A stretch of DNA of 64,000 nucleotides from Alcanivorax sp. 24 (GCF_004360225.1 NZ_SNUA01000019.1:1-64000), one strand, 5' to 3'; numbered from the stretch's first letter, positions 32,747 through 43,111 are shown. Translations and numbers: made by a program. Notes: a model not told the origin generated them from the sequence alone.

Positions 32747-32793
32747 TTTGCTTTTCAGAGTGAGCCGGGCAACGGGTCATTCTGAAAAGCAAA
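32747..32793. repeat. Stem-loop between coat protein gene and minor coat genes
   Basis: TTTGCTTTTCAGAGTGA (32747-32763) pairs with TCATTCTGAAAAGCAAA (32777-32793) with one mismatch and a 13-base GC-rich loop. It has no T-run, so it is not an ordinary terminator. It is a candidate packaging signal or origin. Confidence 0.65.
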
Positions 32794-32807
32794 AAGAGGA
32801 TCGCACC

Positions 32808-32888
32808 ATGGGAACCGAGTGGGATATAGGGCCGTGGCTTTACTTATGCGTCAGCCTGTCCGCCATGTACATGCTGTTTCAATCATGA
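32808..32888 (+). CDS. 26-residue minor coat protein (pVII/pIX-like)
   Basis: A tiny gene with AGAGGA before its ATG. The product is a short acidic N-terminus (GTEWDIGPW) followed by one hydrophobic segment (LYLCVSLSAMYMLF). Size and place, just ahead of the pIII-like gene with an ATGA overlap, fit the pVII/pIX end-cap proteins of inoviruses. Confidence 0.6.
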   Translation: MGTEWDIGPWLYLCVSLSAMYMLFQS

Positions 32889-34468
32889 GCCCCCGTTTCA
32901 TCCTTGCATTCGCCTTGGGTCTGTTGGCACTGCTGTTCAGCCCCGCCGCGCTGGCCGCCTATGGCGACGATTACGTCGCGTACCAGACGAAAACATGGCC
33001 TTGGGATCAAGCCGGATCAGGCACCGCCTGCCGTGCCTTCTATGACAGCTTGCCGGAACGGAGCCGCGATTCAGCAAACCGGTGCCGGTTGGTGGAAGTG
33101 AACCATCAGCCCCAGTACTACGAACAAAAATACTGTTCAGGCAGCTATCCAATCTTTGGCCTCGCCCCGGATGGGGTCATGCAAGTCTGTCTTCCGGAGC
33201 CGCCCGCCGCCTGCGATATCAACAAATACCCCAATGGTCACCTTGAGGAAGAGTTGCTTTTTGAAGGCGGCCCGCCCGGCGAACTGTTTTGTTATGAGAG
33301 CTGCCGCTTTACCTATGATGGCCCCACCTCACCCAGCGTTCCGTGGATCTACGCCAACGGCACCAAGATCTATTGGGTGAACGGCATCAGCTCCGGGCAG
33401 ACCTGCCAGGCGGATGAGATCCCCGATACCTGGGTGGACAACGGCACGGCGATCCCGGACCGCTGGGACGCGGAGGACACGCCGTTCGGGCAGTTTCTCG
33501 ACGCCGAAGGCTGCTATACCGGTATTGGCAACGACCGCTTTTGTCAGGTGGAGGCTGGGGGCTGCCCCAACTCCGTCACGGCCCCCGACGGCAAACGCTA
33601 TTGCCTCATGCCAGATGACGACGACGAAGACCCGGACGACCCCACCGATCCGGGCGACCCTGGCGATCCCGGTGATCCCGACGACCCCGACAATCCCGAT
33701 GAACCGGAAGAGCCAGAGGTCTACTGCGATGAGAACGGCGGCTGGAATGGCAGTTCCTATTGCAATGCGGGCGATGACGGCCACTGGGGCCCCGGCTGTG
33801 GCTGGGACTGCGGCGGTGATGACGGTGGCGGGGGCAATGATGGGGACGGGGACGATGGCGGCGATAACGGTGGAGGCGGTGACGACGGCGGCGGCAATGG
33901 CGGCGGTGGTGGCGACTCTGGTGGTGATGGCGGCGGCGACTCTGGGGACGATGGAGACTCTGGAGGGGATGGCGATGGCGACGGGGATCAGGACGAGGGC
34001 GACGACGGCGAGGGCGACGGCGAAGGCGGTGGCATGGGGCCCGGCACCTGTGATGTGGACGGCCAGGAGGCCCCCGAGTGCACCGAGGATCAGGACAGTG
34101 TGCAATGCGCCATAGCGTTAAACACCTGGTACCTCAATTGCCGCGACAAACTTTGGAAAGAGGATACAGAAGGCACGGACGAGTACCTGGCCGGGGATAG
34201 CCTGCTCAATGACAGCGAAAAAAACACCGTCCGCGAGCAGGAAATCGATATCAGCGACCGGCTGTCCGACCTGGACGACAGCGGCGCGGGCCTGGGCGGC
34301 TCGGCCTCCTGCCCGTCCGATCTGAAAGTGGACCTGGGCCGGCTCGGCACCCTCACCATCCCGATGACCTTCCTGTGCAAGCTGGCCACCACCATCAACC
34401 CCTTGGTGCAAGCCCTCGGCTGGCTGGTGGCCGCGCTGATCGTCCTGGAACGTTTTTCCGATAACTGA
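32885..34468 (+). CDS. pIII-like adsorption protein
   Basis: The 527-residue product has a signal peptide (about 1-22, ending AALA), a cysteine-containing N-terminal domain, a Pro/Asp-rich linker (repeats of DPGDPG at about 240-265), a very long Gly/Asp-rich linker (about 300-385) and a C-terminal membrane segment near TTINPLVQALGWLVAALIVL. The flexible glycine linker between domains is typical of pIII, which binds the pilus and TolA of the host. The sequence of the receptor domain is specific to this phage. The ATG at 32885 overlaps the preceding stop. Confidence 0.8.
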   Translation: MSPRFILAFALGLLALLFSPAALAAYGDDYVAYQTKTWPWDQAGSGTACRAFYDSLPERSRDSANRCRLVEVNHQPQYYEQKYCSGSYPIFGLAPDGVMQVCLPEPPAACDINKYPNGHLEEELLFEGGPPGELFCYESCRFTYDGPTSPSVPWIYANGTKIYWVNGISSGQTCQADEIPDTWVDNGTAIPDRWDAEDTPFGQFLDAEGCYTGIGNDRFCQVEAGGCPNSVTAPDGKRYCLMPDDDDEDPDDPTDPGDPGDPGDPDDPDNPDEPEEPEVYCDENGGWNGSSYCNAGDDGHWGPGCGWDCGGDDGGGGNDGDGDDGGDNGGGGDDGGGNGGGGGDSGGDGGGDSGDDGDSGGDGDGDGDQDEGDDGEGDGEGGGMGPGTCDVDGQEAPECTEDQDSVQCAIALNTWYLNCRDKLWKEDTEGTDEYLAGDSLLNDSEKNTVREQEIDISDRLSDLDDSGAGLGGSASCPSDLKVDLGRLGTLTIPMTFLCKLATTINPLVQALGWLVAALIVLERFSDN

Positions 34469-34487
34469 CAACGGATGGAGTGCTGCC

Positions 34488-34799
34488 ATGCCCGCGTTTC
34501 TCGCCCCCATTGCGGTCTTTCTGGCCCAAATCATTGGCCCGCTCACCAGCCGGGTGCTGCTGGCCCTGGGGATCGGTGTCATTTCCCTGACCGGGGTGCA
34601 GTCCGGCATTAACGCCCTGCTGAACAAGGTCACCAGCCACTTCGGCGGCGTGGCCGGGGACGTGGCGTCGCTGATCACCCTGGCCGGTTTTGACGTGTTC
34701 TTCAGCCTGGTGATTTCCGCCTATGTGGGCGTGATCAGCATGAAGACGCTGTATGGCGCCTATAAGCGCTTTGGTTTCGGTATGGGGGGAGACGGATAA
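34488..34799 (+). CDS. DUF2523 minor coat protein (pVI-like)
   Basis: The 103-residue product has two or three membrane helices (about 5-30, 60-90) and the pattern GIGVISLTGVQSGINALL typical of DUF2523, the pVI-type end-cap protein that precedes zot in many filamentous phages. One base separates its stop from the zot start. Confidence 0.8.
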   Translation: MPAFLAPIAVFLAQIIGPLTSRVLLALGIGVISLTGVQSGINALLNKVTSHFGGVAGDVASLITLAGFDVFFSLVISAYVGVISMKTLYGAYKRFGFGMGGDG

Positions 34800-35903
34800 A
34801 TGTTCTGGCTGATTACCGGCAAGCCGGGCTGTGGCAAGACCAGCCACGCCATTGATTTTGTGCTCCATGACAAGCGCTTTGCCGTGGAGGGCAGCGAGAC
34901 CCGCCGCCCCGTCTACTACCGGGGCATTCGGGATCTGGCGGTGGAATGGCACGAACTCACCGACAGCGAGACCGAGAACTGGCCCGAGCACCTGCCGGAT
35001 GGAGCGGTGCTGGTGGTGGACGAAGCGCAACAAATCTGGCCGGTACGGCCCTCCAGCAAACCCGTTCCCGCAGGACTCACGGCACTGGAAACCCACCGGC
35101 ACCACGGCTGGGACATTATCTTCATCAGCCAGGATCCGTCCTTACTCGACACCCACGCCCGGAAGATCTGCAACGAACAATTCCACTACTCCCGGCCCTT
35201 CGGCGCGCCCTTCGTCATCGAGTACCACTCGGGGTCCGGCTATGTGAACCCGGCCAGCCGCACCGACCTGGCGTCCTGCATCCAGAAGAAAAAGAAACTC
35301 CCCAAACGGGTGTGGCACCTCTACAAGAGCGCGGAGATCCACACCCATAAATTCCGGTTACCCAAGCTGGTCTACATCGTCGGGCTGCTGGCCTGCCTGG
35401 TGGTGTTCTTCGTGTACCGGTTCGTGACCGGCCTGGGCATCAGTGACGACACCAGCGTCATCACCGGGGAAGGCCCCGTGGCGGAACAGTCGATGCCCGC
35501 CCCGCCCCCCACAGGCAACCCGGCAAACAGGATTGGCCGGTATGTGGCGGCGGTACCGGCCTCCTGGTCTGACTTGGTGACACCGGAGATCCCCGGCCTG
35601 CCCTACACCGCCCCCCTCTATAACGACATCGCGCGCCAGCCCACCACGGCCCCGGTGATCCACGGTTGCATGGCCTTCGAGAACGACCAGAGCGATTGCC
35701 GGTGTTACACCCAGCAAGGCACCCGCATTGCCGACATGCCGCACGCCCTGTGCCTCAAGGCGCTTAAGGACGGCGTGTTCAATCACCTGGCCCGCAACGA
35801 CAGCGATGCCACCGGGCGCGGCGCGGCCCGGCGGGATGAGGGCGCCTCCGGCGTGCCATCTGGCGGGGCGCGCCGCGCCCCCAGCGAAAAGACGTCCCTG
35901 TAA
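34800..35903 (+). CDS. zot: Zot/pI-family assembly ATPase
   Basis: The 367-residue product has a P-loop at the start (TGKPGCGKTSHA, residues 6-17), a Walker B VLVVDEAQQIWP (about 70-81), and a membrane helix at about 190-212 that places the C-terminal part in the periplasm. Zot/pI proteins power extrusion of the phage through the envelope. The C-terminal region is Pro- and Ala-rich and has a cysteine pair (DCRCY). No separate pIV secretin is seen, so the phage probably uses a host secretin. Confidence 0.9.
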   Translation: MFWLITGKPGCGKTSHAIDFVLHDKRFAVEGSETRRPVYYRGIRDLAVEWHELTDSETENWPEHLPDGAVLVVDEAQQIWPVRPSSKPVPAGLTALETHRHHGWDIIFISQDPSLLDTHARKICNEQFHYSRPFGAPFVIEYHSGSGYVNPASRTDLASCIQKKKKLPKRVWHLYKSAEIHTHKFRLPKLVYIVGLLACLVVFFVYRFVTGLGISDDTSVITGEGPVAEQSMPAPPPTGNPANRIGRYVAAVPASWSDLVTPEIPGLPYTAPLYNDIARQPTTAPVIHGCMAFENDQSDCRCYTQQGTRIADMPHALCLKALKDGVFNHLARNDSDATGRGAARRDEGASGVPSGGARRAPSEKTSL

Positions 35904-35958
35904 CACGTCTTACAACTCGATTTCATCGAGCACACTAGACCACATTAAGAGGTGAATC

Positions 35959-37200
35959 ATGGCGAAGGCCCCGAAACACTGCATAGCCTTGGACGACGAT
36001 TTGCAGGAAAGCCCCTGGGGCCGACTCTTTGTCGATGACAGCACCGGGGACACCTTCGACCTGCGCGGGGTGAATGTCGTCCACTTCGGCACGGATACCG
36101 TGCGTCAGCTTTACCGGGGACAGCTGCAACCGCATATCCTGGCCCTGTTCGAGGAACCGGGTATCGTCGATTTCGCCGGCAAGCGCTGGTCCGCCGGACG
36201 GATCGGCCGGGACTCCGGGTATCAGTACCGCCTCCAGAACGCCGATTTAGGTGTGATCCTGCTGATCAAGTCCTTTCATGCCAAGGACGACGCTATCGGT
36301 ACTCACCTCAAAATCGAGGTGTCCCCCCACTGCATCCAGGCCCACAGCCCGCGCGAGCTGCAAACCCTCATGGATGACCTGGCCGACCAGGTGCTGACGC
36401 ACGCCACAGCCCATCAGGCCGCCGTTCACATCGCGATGGACGTGCAAGGCTGGGCACCACCCCAGGATTTCCAACCGCACCTACACTGCCGATCCCGTCG
36501 AGTCCGGCAATATGACGGTGTGGATAGCATCGAATGGGCCTCATCAAGCGCGACGTATGGCCGTGGGGAGTCCTGGCTGTTCGGCTCCCCCTGCGGCATC
36601 CAATTGGCCGTGTACGACAAAACCAAGGAAGCCGTCGCCAAGGATAAACTCGACTACTGGCGCAGCGTGTGGAGCCAGGCCGACGGCTACCAGGAAGAAC
36701 GCCAGGTGTTTCGGATCGAGTTCCGGTTCCACCACTCCATCGTCGAGCAGTTCTCGCAAGGCTCTGTCGATTACCAGACCGGCGCCGTGGTCGATTTCCA
36801 CGACTATGCCAGCCTCCATGATCACCTGGACGCCCTGTGGCGCTATGGCTGCGACGCCTACCGCTACCTCCGCCGTCCGGGCCTGTATGACCCGTTCTGG
36901 ACCGTGGTAAGCCGTCAGGCCCTCCCCCTGGACCCGCAGCCGGTGAAATACAAGCGGTATCACAAGACCGCCTCCGGATTCAGCGGAAAAAATGTGGAGT
37001 TGCTACTCGGCAATTTCATCAGCTGCGCCGCCCGCCACCGATTGTCCGCCTGCCAGGCGTGGAAGGCCCTTGAGTCCCTGCCTTTCTTCGACGTCATCAA
37101 GGAACACTACTGTGCCAAGGGCAAAAACACCTACGACCTGCGGCGACACATAAGACAACTACTGGAAGAACGAATAGTCCGCTGGGGGCAAGCCATATGA
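35959..37200 (+). CDS. Rolling-circle replication initiator (gene II/X-like, HUH type)
   Basis: The 413-residue product resembles phage replication initiators of the gene II/X group. H174-L-H176 in QPHLHC fits the HUH metal-binding motif, and VYDKTKE further on matches a conserved block of these proteins. It should nick the plus-strand origin and start rolling-circle replication. It overlaps the integrase start by four bases (ATGA at 37197). The catalytic tyrosine cannot be fixed from sequence alone. Confidence 0.7.
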   Translation: MAKAPKHCIALDDDLQESPWGRLFVDDSTGDTFDLRGVNVVHFGTDTVRQLYRGQLQPHILALFEEPGIVDFAGKRWSAGRIGRDSGYQYRLQNADLGVILLIKSFHAKDDAIGTHLKIEVSPHCIQAHSPRELQTLMDDLADQVLTHATAHQAAVHIAMDVQGWAPPQDFQPHLHCRSRRVRQYDGVDSIEWASSSATYGRGESWLFGSPCGIQLAVYDKTKEAVAKDKLDYWRSVWSQADGYQEERQVFRIEFRFHHSIVEQFSQGSVDYQTGAVVDFHDYASLHDHLDALWRYGCDAYRYLRRPGLYDPFWTVVSRQALPLDPQPVKYKRYHKTASGFSGKNVELLLGNFISCAARHRLSACQAWKALESLPFFDVIKEHYCAKGKNTYDLRRHIRQLLEERIVRWGQAI

Positions 37201-38183
37201 TCAAGCAACTGCCGGATGGCCGCTGGCTGGTCGATGTTGAGCCGGTCAAAGGACATCGGCGCCGAAAGCGCTTTAACACCAAGGGGGAAGCCAAACGGTT
37301 CGAGGCGCATATCAGGACCACGCTTCGGGACACGGCACCATGGGAGTTACCGCGCAAGGACAACCGTAGCTTATGGGATCTGGCACAGCGGTGGTACGAC
37401 CTCCACGGCAAAACACTAAAGGCCGGGAAAAAACGCCTTCCACTTCTGAAAATGGCGTCGGATGCGCTCGCCTGCCCTGCCGACCGCGTGAAGCCGTTAA
37501 GGTTTCTGGAGTACCGTAATCGCCGCTTGGAAAACGGGACTCATCCCAAGACACTGAATAATGAACTTGGCTTCATCAATGCAGTATACAACAAGCTCCA
37601 CCGGCTGGGGGATATCAGTTACCCCAATCCCCTGTCCACCGTGGACCCGCTCAAGGTAGAACAGCGGGAATTGTCCTGGCTCACGCTGCCGCAAATAGCG
37701 CTGTTGCTTTCCAAAACCGACGAGAGCCCCAATCCGCACCTTTCCATGGTGACCAAGGTTTGCCTGTCCATCGGTGCCCGTTGGGGAGAAGTGCAGTATT
37801 TAAGGGTGTCTCAGCTGCGTTCCGGGATGATTACCCTGAGCCTGACCAAATCCGGCAAGGTCCGATCCATTCCCATATCCGATGATTTCGAAAAAGAGTT
37901 GCGGGCCCATCTCCAGGCACACGGGAATCTGGCGGCCACGTTGAAGGGGTTTCGGGTAGCGCTCCGCAAGTCCGGCATTGAACTCCCGAGGGGGCAGGCA
38001 AGCCACGTGCTGCGGCATACCTTCGCGGCGCACTTCGTGATGAACGGGGGAAACATTCTTACGCTACAGAAGATACTTGGCCACGCGTCCATCAACATGA
38101 CGCTGCGTTATGCCCACCTGGCGCCGGATCATCTGCGAGAGGCCATCTCGCTTAACCCGTTTTCGACACTTCATCGACAGTAG
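37197..38183 (+). CDS. int: Tyrosine integrase of the tRNA-Pro island
   Basis: The 328-residue product has the active-site residues of tyrosine recombinases: the Arg in SIGARWGEVQYLR, the Lys in LTKSGKVRSIP, HVLRHTFAAHF, LGHASINMTLRYAHL (His and Tyr). An N-terminal arm-binding and core-binding region precedes these. It ends 64 bases from the attR repeat at tRNA-Pro. Integration at tRNA 3' ends is typical of this family. Its coupling to the replication initiator gene links integration to phage replication. Confidence 0.92.
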   Translation: MIKQLPDGRWLVDVEPVKGHRRRKRFNTKGEAKRFEAHIRTTLRDTAPWELPRKDNRSLWDLAQRWYDLHGKTLKAGKKRLPLLKMASDALACPADRVKPLRFLEYRNRRLENGTHPKTLNNELGFINAVYNKLHRLGDISYPNPLSTVDPLKVEQRELSWLTLPQIALLLSKTDESPNPHLSMVTKVCLSIGARWGEVQYLRVSQLRSGMITLSLTKSGKVRSIPISDDFEKELRAHLQAHGNLAATLKGFRVALRKSGIELPRGQASHVLRHTFAAHFVMNGGNILTLQKILGHASINMTLRYAHLAPDHLREAISLNPFSTLHRQ

Positions 38184-38195
38184 GCACAAACAAAA

Positions 38196-38236
38196 AAGCC
38201 TTGCCCGGAAAATCTCTTTCCAGAACAAGGCTTTAT
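38196..38236. terminator. Bidirectional hairpin after the integrase
   Basis: AAAGCCTTG pairs with CAAGGCTTT across a 20-odd base spacer, with A-runs on the left. It can terminate the rightward integrase transcript and the leftward tRNA-Pro transcript. Confidence 0.6.
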
Positions 38237-38246
38237 GTCGACCTAA

Positions 38247-38275
38247 TTTGGTCGGGACGGGAGGATTCGAACCTC
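38247..38275 (-). repeat. attR: tRNA-Pro 3' end
   Basis: Second copy of the 29-bp repeat, here part of the intact tRNA-Pro gene. Because the gene is intact, the island supplies the tRNA 3' end on this side. Confidence 0.9.
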
Positions 38276-38325
38276 CGACCCCTTGCACCCCATGCAAGTG
38301 CGCTACCAGACTGCGCTACGCCCCG
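38249..38325 (-). tRNA. tRNA-Pro(GGG)
   Basis: A 77-base gene with CCA encoded. The acceptor CGGGGCG pairs with CGTCCCG, the D-arm is GCGCAGTCTGGTAGCGC, the anticodon loop is ATGGGGT (GGG), and the T-arm is GGAGGTTCGAATCCTCC. It is the integration target of the island. Confidence 0.95.
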
Positions 38326-38455
38326 AGAGTGGTTGCTTGCTCGGCAGAGAGGGCTCTGCGTCGAAGCGGCGGGAATCATAACGGATTCGTGACGCGGATG
38401 GAACCCGAAAAACCGCTGCCCGGCGTTGGTTGGGTGGGATTTGGCCAGCCCCCGC

Positions 38456-38812
38456 TCAGGCCTTCAGCGCGTCCAGCACTTCCTCCAGCTCCACCCTCAT
38501 TTGCCGGATCAGCTGATGGTAGCGAGTGGCGCTTTCGGAGTTGGCGTCGCCGGAGAGCTGCTGACGGGCACCGCCAATAGTGAAGCCCTGCTCGTACAGC
38601 AAGCTGCGGATCTGACGGATGGTGAGCACGTCCTGGCGCTGGTAATAGCGGCGGTTGCCGCGCCGCTTCACCGGTTTCAGTTGCGGAAACTCCTGCTCCC
38701 AGTAACGCAGCACATGCGGCTTCACATCGCACAACTCGCTGACCTCACCGATGGTGAAGTAGCGTTTGCCGGGGATGGCGGGAAGCTCGTCGTTATTACT
38801 GGGTTCCAGCAT
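38456..38812 (-). CDS. MerR-family transcriptional regulator
   Basis: The 118-residue product (ATG 38812) has a MerR winged helix ([22 protein letters not shown]) and [14 protein letters not shown], followed by a short coiled coil. It lacks a C-terminal sensor domain with metal ligands. This small MerR gene follows ihfA in many Pseudomonas-like genomes. It overlaps the ihfA end by 17 bases. Its target is unknown. Confidence 0.85.
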   Translation of the reverse strand: MLEPSNNDELPAIPGKRYFTIGEVSELCDVKPHVLRYWEQEFPQLKPVKRRGNRRYYQRQDVLTIRQIRSLLYEQGFTIGGARQQLSGDANSESATRYHQLIRQMRVELEEVLDALKA

Positions 38813-39098
38813 GGTAATCTTCCACACGCTGCTTGAGTTTCTGACCGGGCCGGAAGGTCACCACCCGCCGTGCGGTAATGGGGATTTCCTCACCGGTCTT
38901 GGGATTACGACCGGGCCGTTCACTTTTATCACGCAGTTCGAAGTTGCCGAAGCCGGACAGTTTCACCGGGCGATTGTTCTCCAGCGCTTCACGCAACTCC
39001 TGGAAAAACATCTCCACCAATTCCTTGGCTTCCCGTTTATTCAGTCCCAATTCTTCGTGCAGTCGCTCCGCCATGCCGGCCTTGGTCAGCGCGCTCAT
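38796..39098 (-). CDS. ihfA: Integration host factor subunit alpha
   Basis: The 100-residue product begins [20 protein letters not shown] and has the DNA-contacting beta-arm [16 protein letters not shown], typical of IHF-alpha. IHF bends DNA in replication, recombination and transcription. It follows pheT by 12 bases in the usual pheST-ihfA operon. Confidence 0.95.
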   Translation of the reverse strand: MSALTKAGMAERLHEELGLNKREAKELVEMFFQELREALENNRPVKLSGFGNFELRDKSERPGRNPKTGEEIPITARRVVTFRPGQKLKQRVEDYHAGTQ

Positions 39099-39110
39099 AT
39101 CTGCCTCGGT

Positions 39111-41486
39111 TTAGACCCTGAGATTGGCGTTAAATCGTTGTTTTAACTGGGATACTACCGCTTCGACCAGGGCATTGACCTGATCGTCCCTAAGAGTGCT
39201 GGAAGCGTCCTGGAAGGTCAAGGTCATGGCCAGGCTTTTGTAACCGCTGTCAATATGTTCGCCCTGGTAGACGTCGAATACCTGCACGTCACGCAGGCGT
39301 TCGTCGCAGGTCTCCCGCACCAGTGCCATCATGTCACCGGCCGCCACTTCGCTGGCGACCACGAAGGCCAGGTCCCGTTGTACACGCGGGAATTCCGACA
39401 CCGGCTGGAACCGTGGCAAATGCCCGGTCACCAGCGGCTCCAGAATCAGTTCGAACAGATAAAGGTCGGTGGGCAGATCCAGTTGACCGGCCAAACGCGG
39501 ATGAATGCGCCCCAGATAGCCGACGGTCTCGCCCTCCCGCTCCAGCCGCGCGCACTGCCCCGGATGCAACGCCGGGTGCGTGGCGGCGACAAAGCGATAG
39601 TCCTCGGCGCCAGACAACGCCAGCAGGGATTCCACATCCCCTTTCAGGTCATAGAAATCCACTGCCCGCGGCTTGTTCTGCCAATGGGCCGGTGCCGCGC
39701 TGCCGTAGAGCAGTCCCGCCACCATCGGTTGCTGCGCAAGCTCCCGCTCGCCAGGGACGAAACGCAAACCGGTTTCGAACAGGCGCAGACGATCGATCTG
39801 CCGGTTCAGGTTACGCTGGGCAGTGGTCAGCAGGCCCGCCATCAGAGTGGTGCGCATCACGCCCAGATCGGCTGAAATCGGATTCAGCAACGCCAGGGGC
39901 TGGTGATCCGGATCCACCTTGGCCAGGATTTCCGGTGCCACGAAACTGTAGGTGATCGCTTCCATGTAACCACGGTCACGCAGCGCATCGGACAGCCGGC
40001 GCAGCGGTACCTTGTGTTCGTACTGCGTGTTGCCCGCGGGCGTACCCGCCGGTACCCGGTTGGGCAAACGGTCGTAGCCGTGAATCCGCGCCAGTTCCTC
40101 GATCAGGTCCTGCTCGATGGCCATATCGAAACGCCAGCTCGGCGCGGTGATTTGCCAGTGCCCTTCCCCCTGCTCGTTCACTTCCATGCCGAGCCGCCGC
40201 AGGATATCGACAATCTCATCGTGCTGTAGAGCACTGCCCAGCAACCGGGTGGCGTGGTCGGCACGCAGTTCGATGGCAGCGGGTACCGGCAAGGACGCCG
40301 TGTCTTCACTACCGCTCACCGGGCCGGGGCGGCCACCGGCGATGTCGAGGATCAAAGCCGTGGCGCGCTCGATGGCGAGGGCTTGCAACGCCGGATCCAC
40401 GCCGCGTTCGAAGCGGTGGGAAGAGTCCGTGTGGAGGCCGTAGGAGCGGGCCTTGCCAACAACGGCCAGCGGACTGAAGAAAGCGCATTCCAGGAACAGG
40501 TCCCGGGTGTCGGCGGATACCGCGCTGGGGCGCCCCCCCATGATACCGGCCAACGCCAGCGGCCCTTGCCCATCGGCGATCACCAGGGTGTCGTCACGCA
40601 GGTCCAGGGTTTGTTCGTCCAGGGTTTCCAATTGCTCACCGGCCTGTGCCCGGCGTACACGGATGCCGTCGCTAAGACGGTTAAGATCAAACGCGTGCAG
40701 CGGCTGCCCCAGTTCCAGCAGGACGTAGTTGGTCACGTCCACCACCGGATCGATGGAGCGCAGACCGGCCCGGCGCAACCGCTCCACCATCCACAACGGC
40801 GTCGGCGCGGCGACGTTGACGTCCCGGATCACCCGGCCCAGGTAGCGGGGACAGGCTTCGGTATCTTCCACGATCACCGGAAAAACGTCGTCGATCCCGG
40901 GCGCCACCGGCTCGATAACCGGTTCGTTCAGCGGCACCCGGTTAAGCACGCCCACTTCCCGCGCCACGCCGCGCAGACTCAGACAGTCCGCCCGGTTGGG
41001 GGTCAGGTCCACCTCGATGATGGTGTCATTGAGCCCGAGATAGTCACGGATATCGGTGCCCACCGGCGCGTCTTCCGGCAATTCCAGCAGGCCATCGATG
41101 AGATCTTCCATGCCCAGTTCGGATGCACCGCAAAGCATGCCCTCGGAAGGCTGACCACGCAGCTTGGCTTTCTTGATCTTGAAGTCGCCGGGCAATACCG
41201 CGCCGATGCGGGCGAACGGCGCCTTCAGGCCTTCGCGGGCATTGGGCGCGCCGCACACCACCGGAAACACCTCCGTGCCATCGTCCACTTCGCACAAGCG
41301 CAACTTGTCGGCGTCCGGATGCGGCTGGCAGCTTTTGATTCTGCCCACCACCACACCGCTAAAGGCCGGCACCACCGGCTCCACGGCGTCCACTTCCAGA
41401 CCCGCCATGGTCAATTGGTGCACCAGCGTGTCGGTATCGATGTCGGGATTAGCCCATTCCCGTAACCAGGCTTCGTTGAAACGCAT
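39111..41486 (-). CDS. pheT: Phenylalanine-tRNA ligase beta subunit
   Basis: The 791-residue product matches PheT: N-terminal B1 domain, a tRNA-binding EMAP-like domain (SGVVVGRIKSCQPHPDADKL), B3/B4 editing domain, B5 domain and the C-terminal FDX-ACB domain (PRVQRDLAFVV). It pairs with PheS to charge tRNA-Phe and edits misactivated tyrosine. It lies between pheS and ihfA on the same strand. Confidence 0.97.
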   Translation of the reverse strand: MRFNEAWLREWANPDIDTDTLVHQLTMAGLEVDAVEPVVPAFSGVVVGRIKSCQPHPDADKLRLCEVDDGTEVFPVVCGAPNAREGLKAPFARIGAVLPGDFKIKKAKLRGQPSEGMLCGASELGMEDLIDGLLELPEDAPVGTDIRDYLGLNDTIIEVDLTPNRADCLSLRGVAREVGVLNRVPLNEPVIEPVAPGIDDVFPVIVEDTEACPRYLGRVIRDVNVAAPTPLWMVERLRRAGLRSIDPVVDVTNYVLLELGQPLHAFDLNRLSDGIRVRRAQAGEQLETLDEQTLDLRDDTLVIADGQGPLALAGIMGGRPSAVSADTRDLFLECAFFSPLAVVGKARSYGLHTDSSHRFERGVDPALQALAIERATALILDIAGGRPGPVSGSEDTASLPVPAAIELRADHATRLLGSALQHDEIVDILRRLGMEVNEQGEGHWQITAPSWRFDMAIEQDLIEELARIHGYDRLPNRVPAGTPAGNTQYEHKVPLRRLSDALRDRGYMEAITYSFVAPEILAKVDPDHQPLALLNPISADLGVMRTTLMAGLLTTAQRNLNRQIDRLRLFETGLRFVPGERELAQQPMVAGLLYGSAAPAHWQNKPRAVDFYDLKGDVESLLALSGAEDYRFVAATHPALHPGQCARLEREGETVGYLGRIHPRLAGQLDLPTDLYLFELILEPLVTGHLPRFQPVSEFPRVQRDLAFVVASEVAAGDMMALVRETCDERLRDVQVFDVYQGEHIDSGYKSLAMTLTFQDASSTLRDDQVNALVEAVVSQLKQRFNANLRV

Positions 41487-41553
41487 TCTCGGTGTTCCTT
41501 AAATTCGGTTCGCGACCACTCGGCCTACGCTGCGGTATCCGGTGGTGGCGCGC

Positions 41554-42741
<1,188 letters not shown>

Positions 42742-42751
42742 TCACAGGTGC

Positions 42752-43111
42752 TCAGGCGGCGAGGCTCGCTTTGGCTTTCTCAGCCAAAGCGCCAAACGCA
42801 CCCAGATCCCGCACGGCCAGATCGGCCAGCACTTTACGGTCGATGTCGATGGACGCCTTTTTCAGGCCGTCGATCAAGCGGCTGTAGGACAGGCCGTTGA
42901 CACGGGCGGCGGCGTTGATACGCACGATCCACAGACGACGGAACTGACGCTTGCGAACCTTACGGTCACGGTAAGCGTACTGGCCCGCTTTGGTCACCGC
43001 CTGTACCGCTACGCGGAACACACGGCTGCGCGCGCCATAGTAGCCTTTGGCTTGCTTAAGGATTTTCTTGTGCCGGCGACGGGCCTGCACACCACGTTTA
43101 ACTCGAGCCAT
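42752..43111 (-). CDS. rplT: 50S ribosomal protein L20
   Basis: The 119-residue product ([20 protein letters not shown]) is L20, an early 50S assembly protein that also represses the infC-rpmI-rplT operon in enteric bacteria. It follows rpmI by about 40 bases. Confidence 0.97.
   Translation of the reverse strand: MARVKRGVQARRRHKKILKQAKGYYGARSRVFRVAVQAVTKAGQYAYRDRKVRKRQFRRLWIVRINAAARVNGLSYSRLIDGLKKASIDIDRKVLADLAVRDLGAFGALAEKAKASLAA

Larger units (their letters stand above)
28248..38247. mobile_element. Filamentous prophage (inovirus, Zot-type)
   Basis: Gene order and products fit an inovirus with its own integrase: regulatory genes, small early genes, DNA-binding protein, major coat protein followed by a terminator, tiny minor coat protein, pIII-like adhesin, DUF2523 protein, Zot/pI ATPase, rolling-circle initiator and integrase. 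The left limit is set by the sharp change in base composition at about 28248 and is only approximate. All structural and replication genes appear intact, so it may be able to replicate and be packaged. Confidence 0.8.
21347..38275. mobile_element. 16.9-kb integrative island in tRNA-Pro(GGG)
   Basis: A 29-bp direct repeat (tRNA 3' end) at 21347-21375 and 38247-38275 bounds the element; the two copies are exactly 16,900 bases apart. The integrase gene (37197-38183) lies beside the right repeat and the intact tRNA-Pro, as is normal for tRNA-targeting tyrosine integrases. The right part is a filamentous prophage. The left part carries a PAAR effector and putative immunity protein, a toxin-antitoxin pair, a zinc-finger protein and a Gabija-like pair. 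The cargo is much more AT-rich than the flanks, most strongly at about 25.4-28.2 kb. No third copy of the repeat was seen inside, so the whole island may behave as one unit, but stepwise assembly is also possible. Confidence 0.85.

Noticed and set aside
33329..34105. Ala/Val/Ile-rich open frame antisense to the pIII-like gene, resembling a membrane protein
   Set aside because: It arises from the Gly/Asp-rich linker codons read on the other strand.
40254..41465. 403-codon open frame antisense to pheT
   Set aside because: Shadow of the pheT coding strand with no family features.
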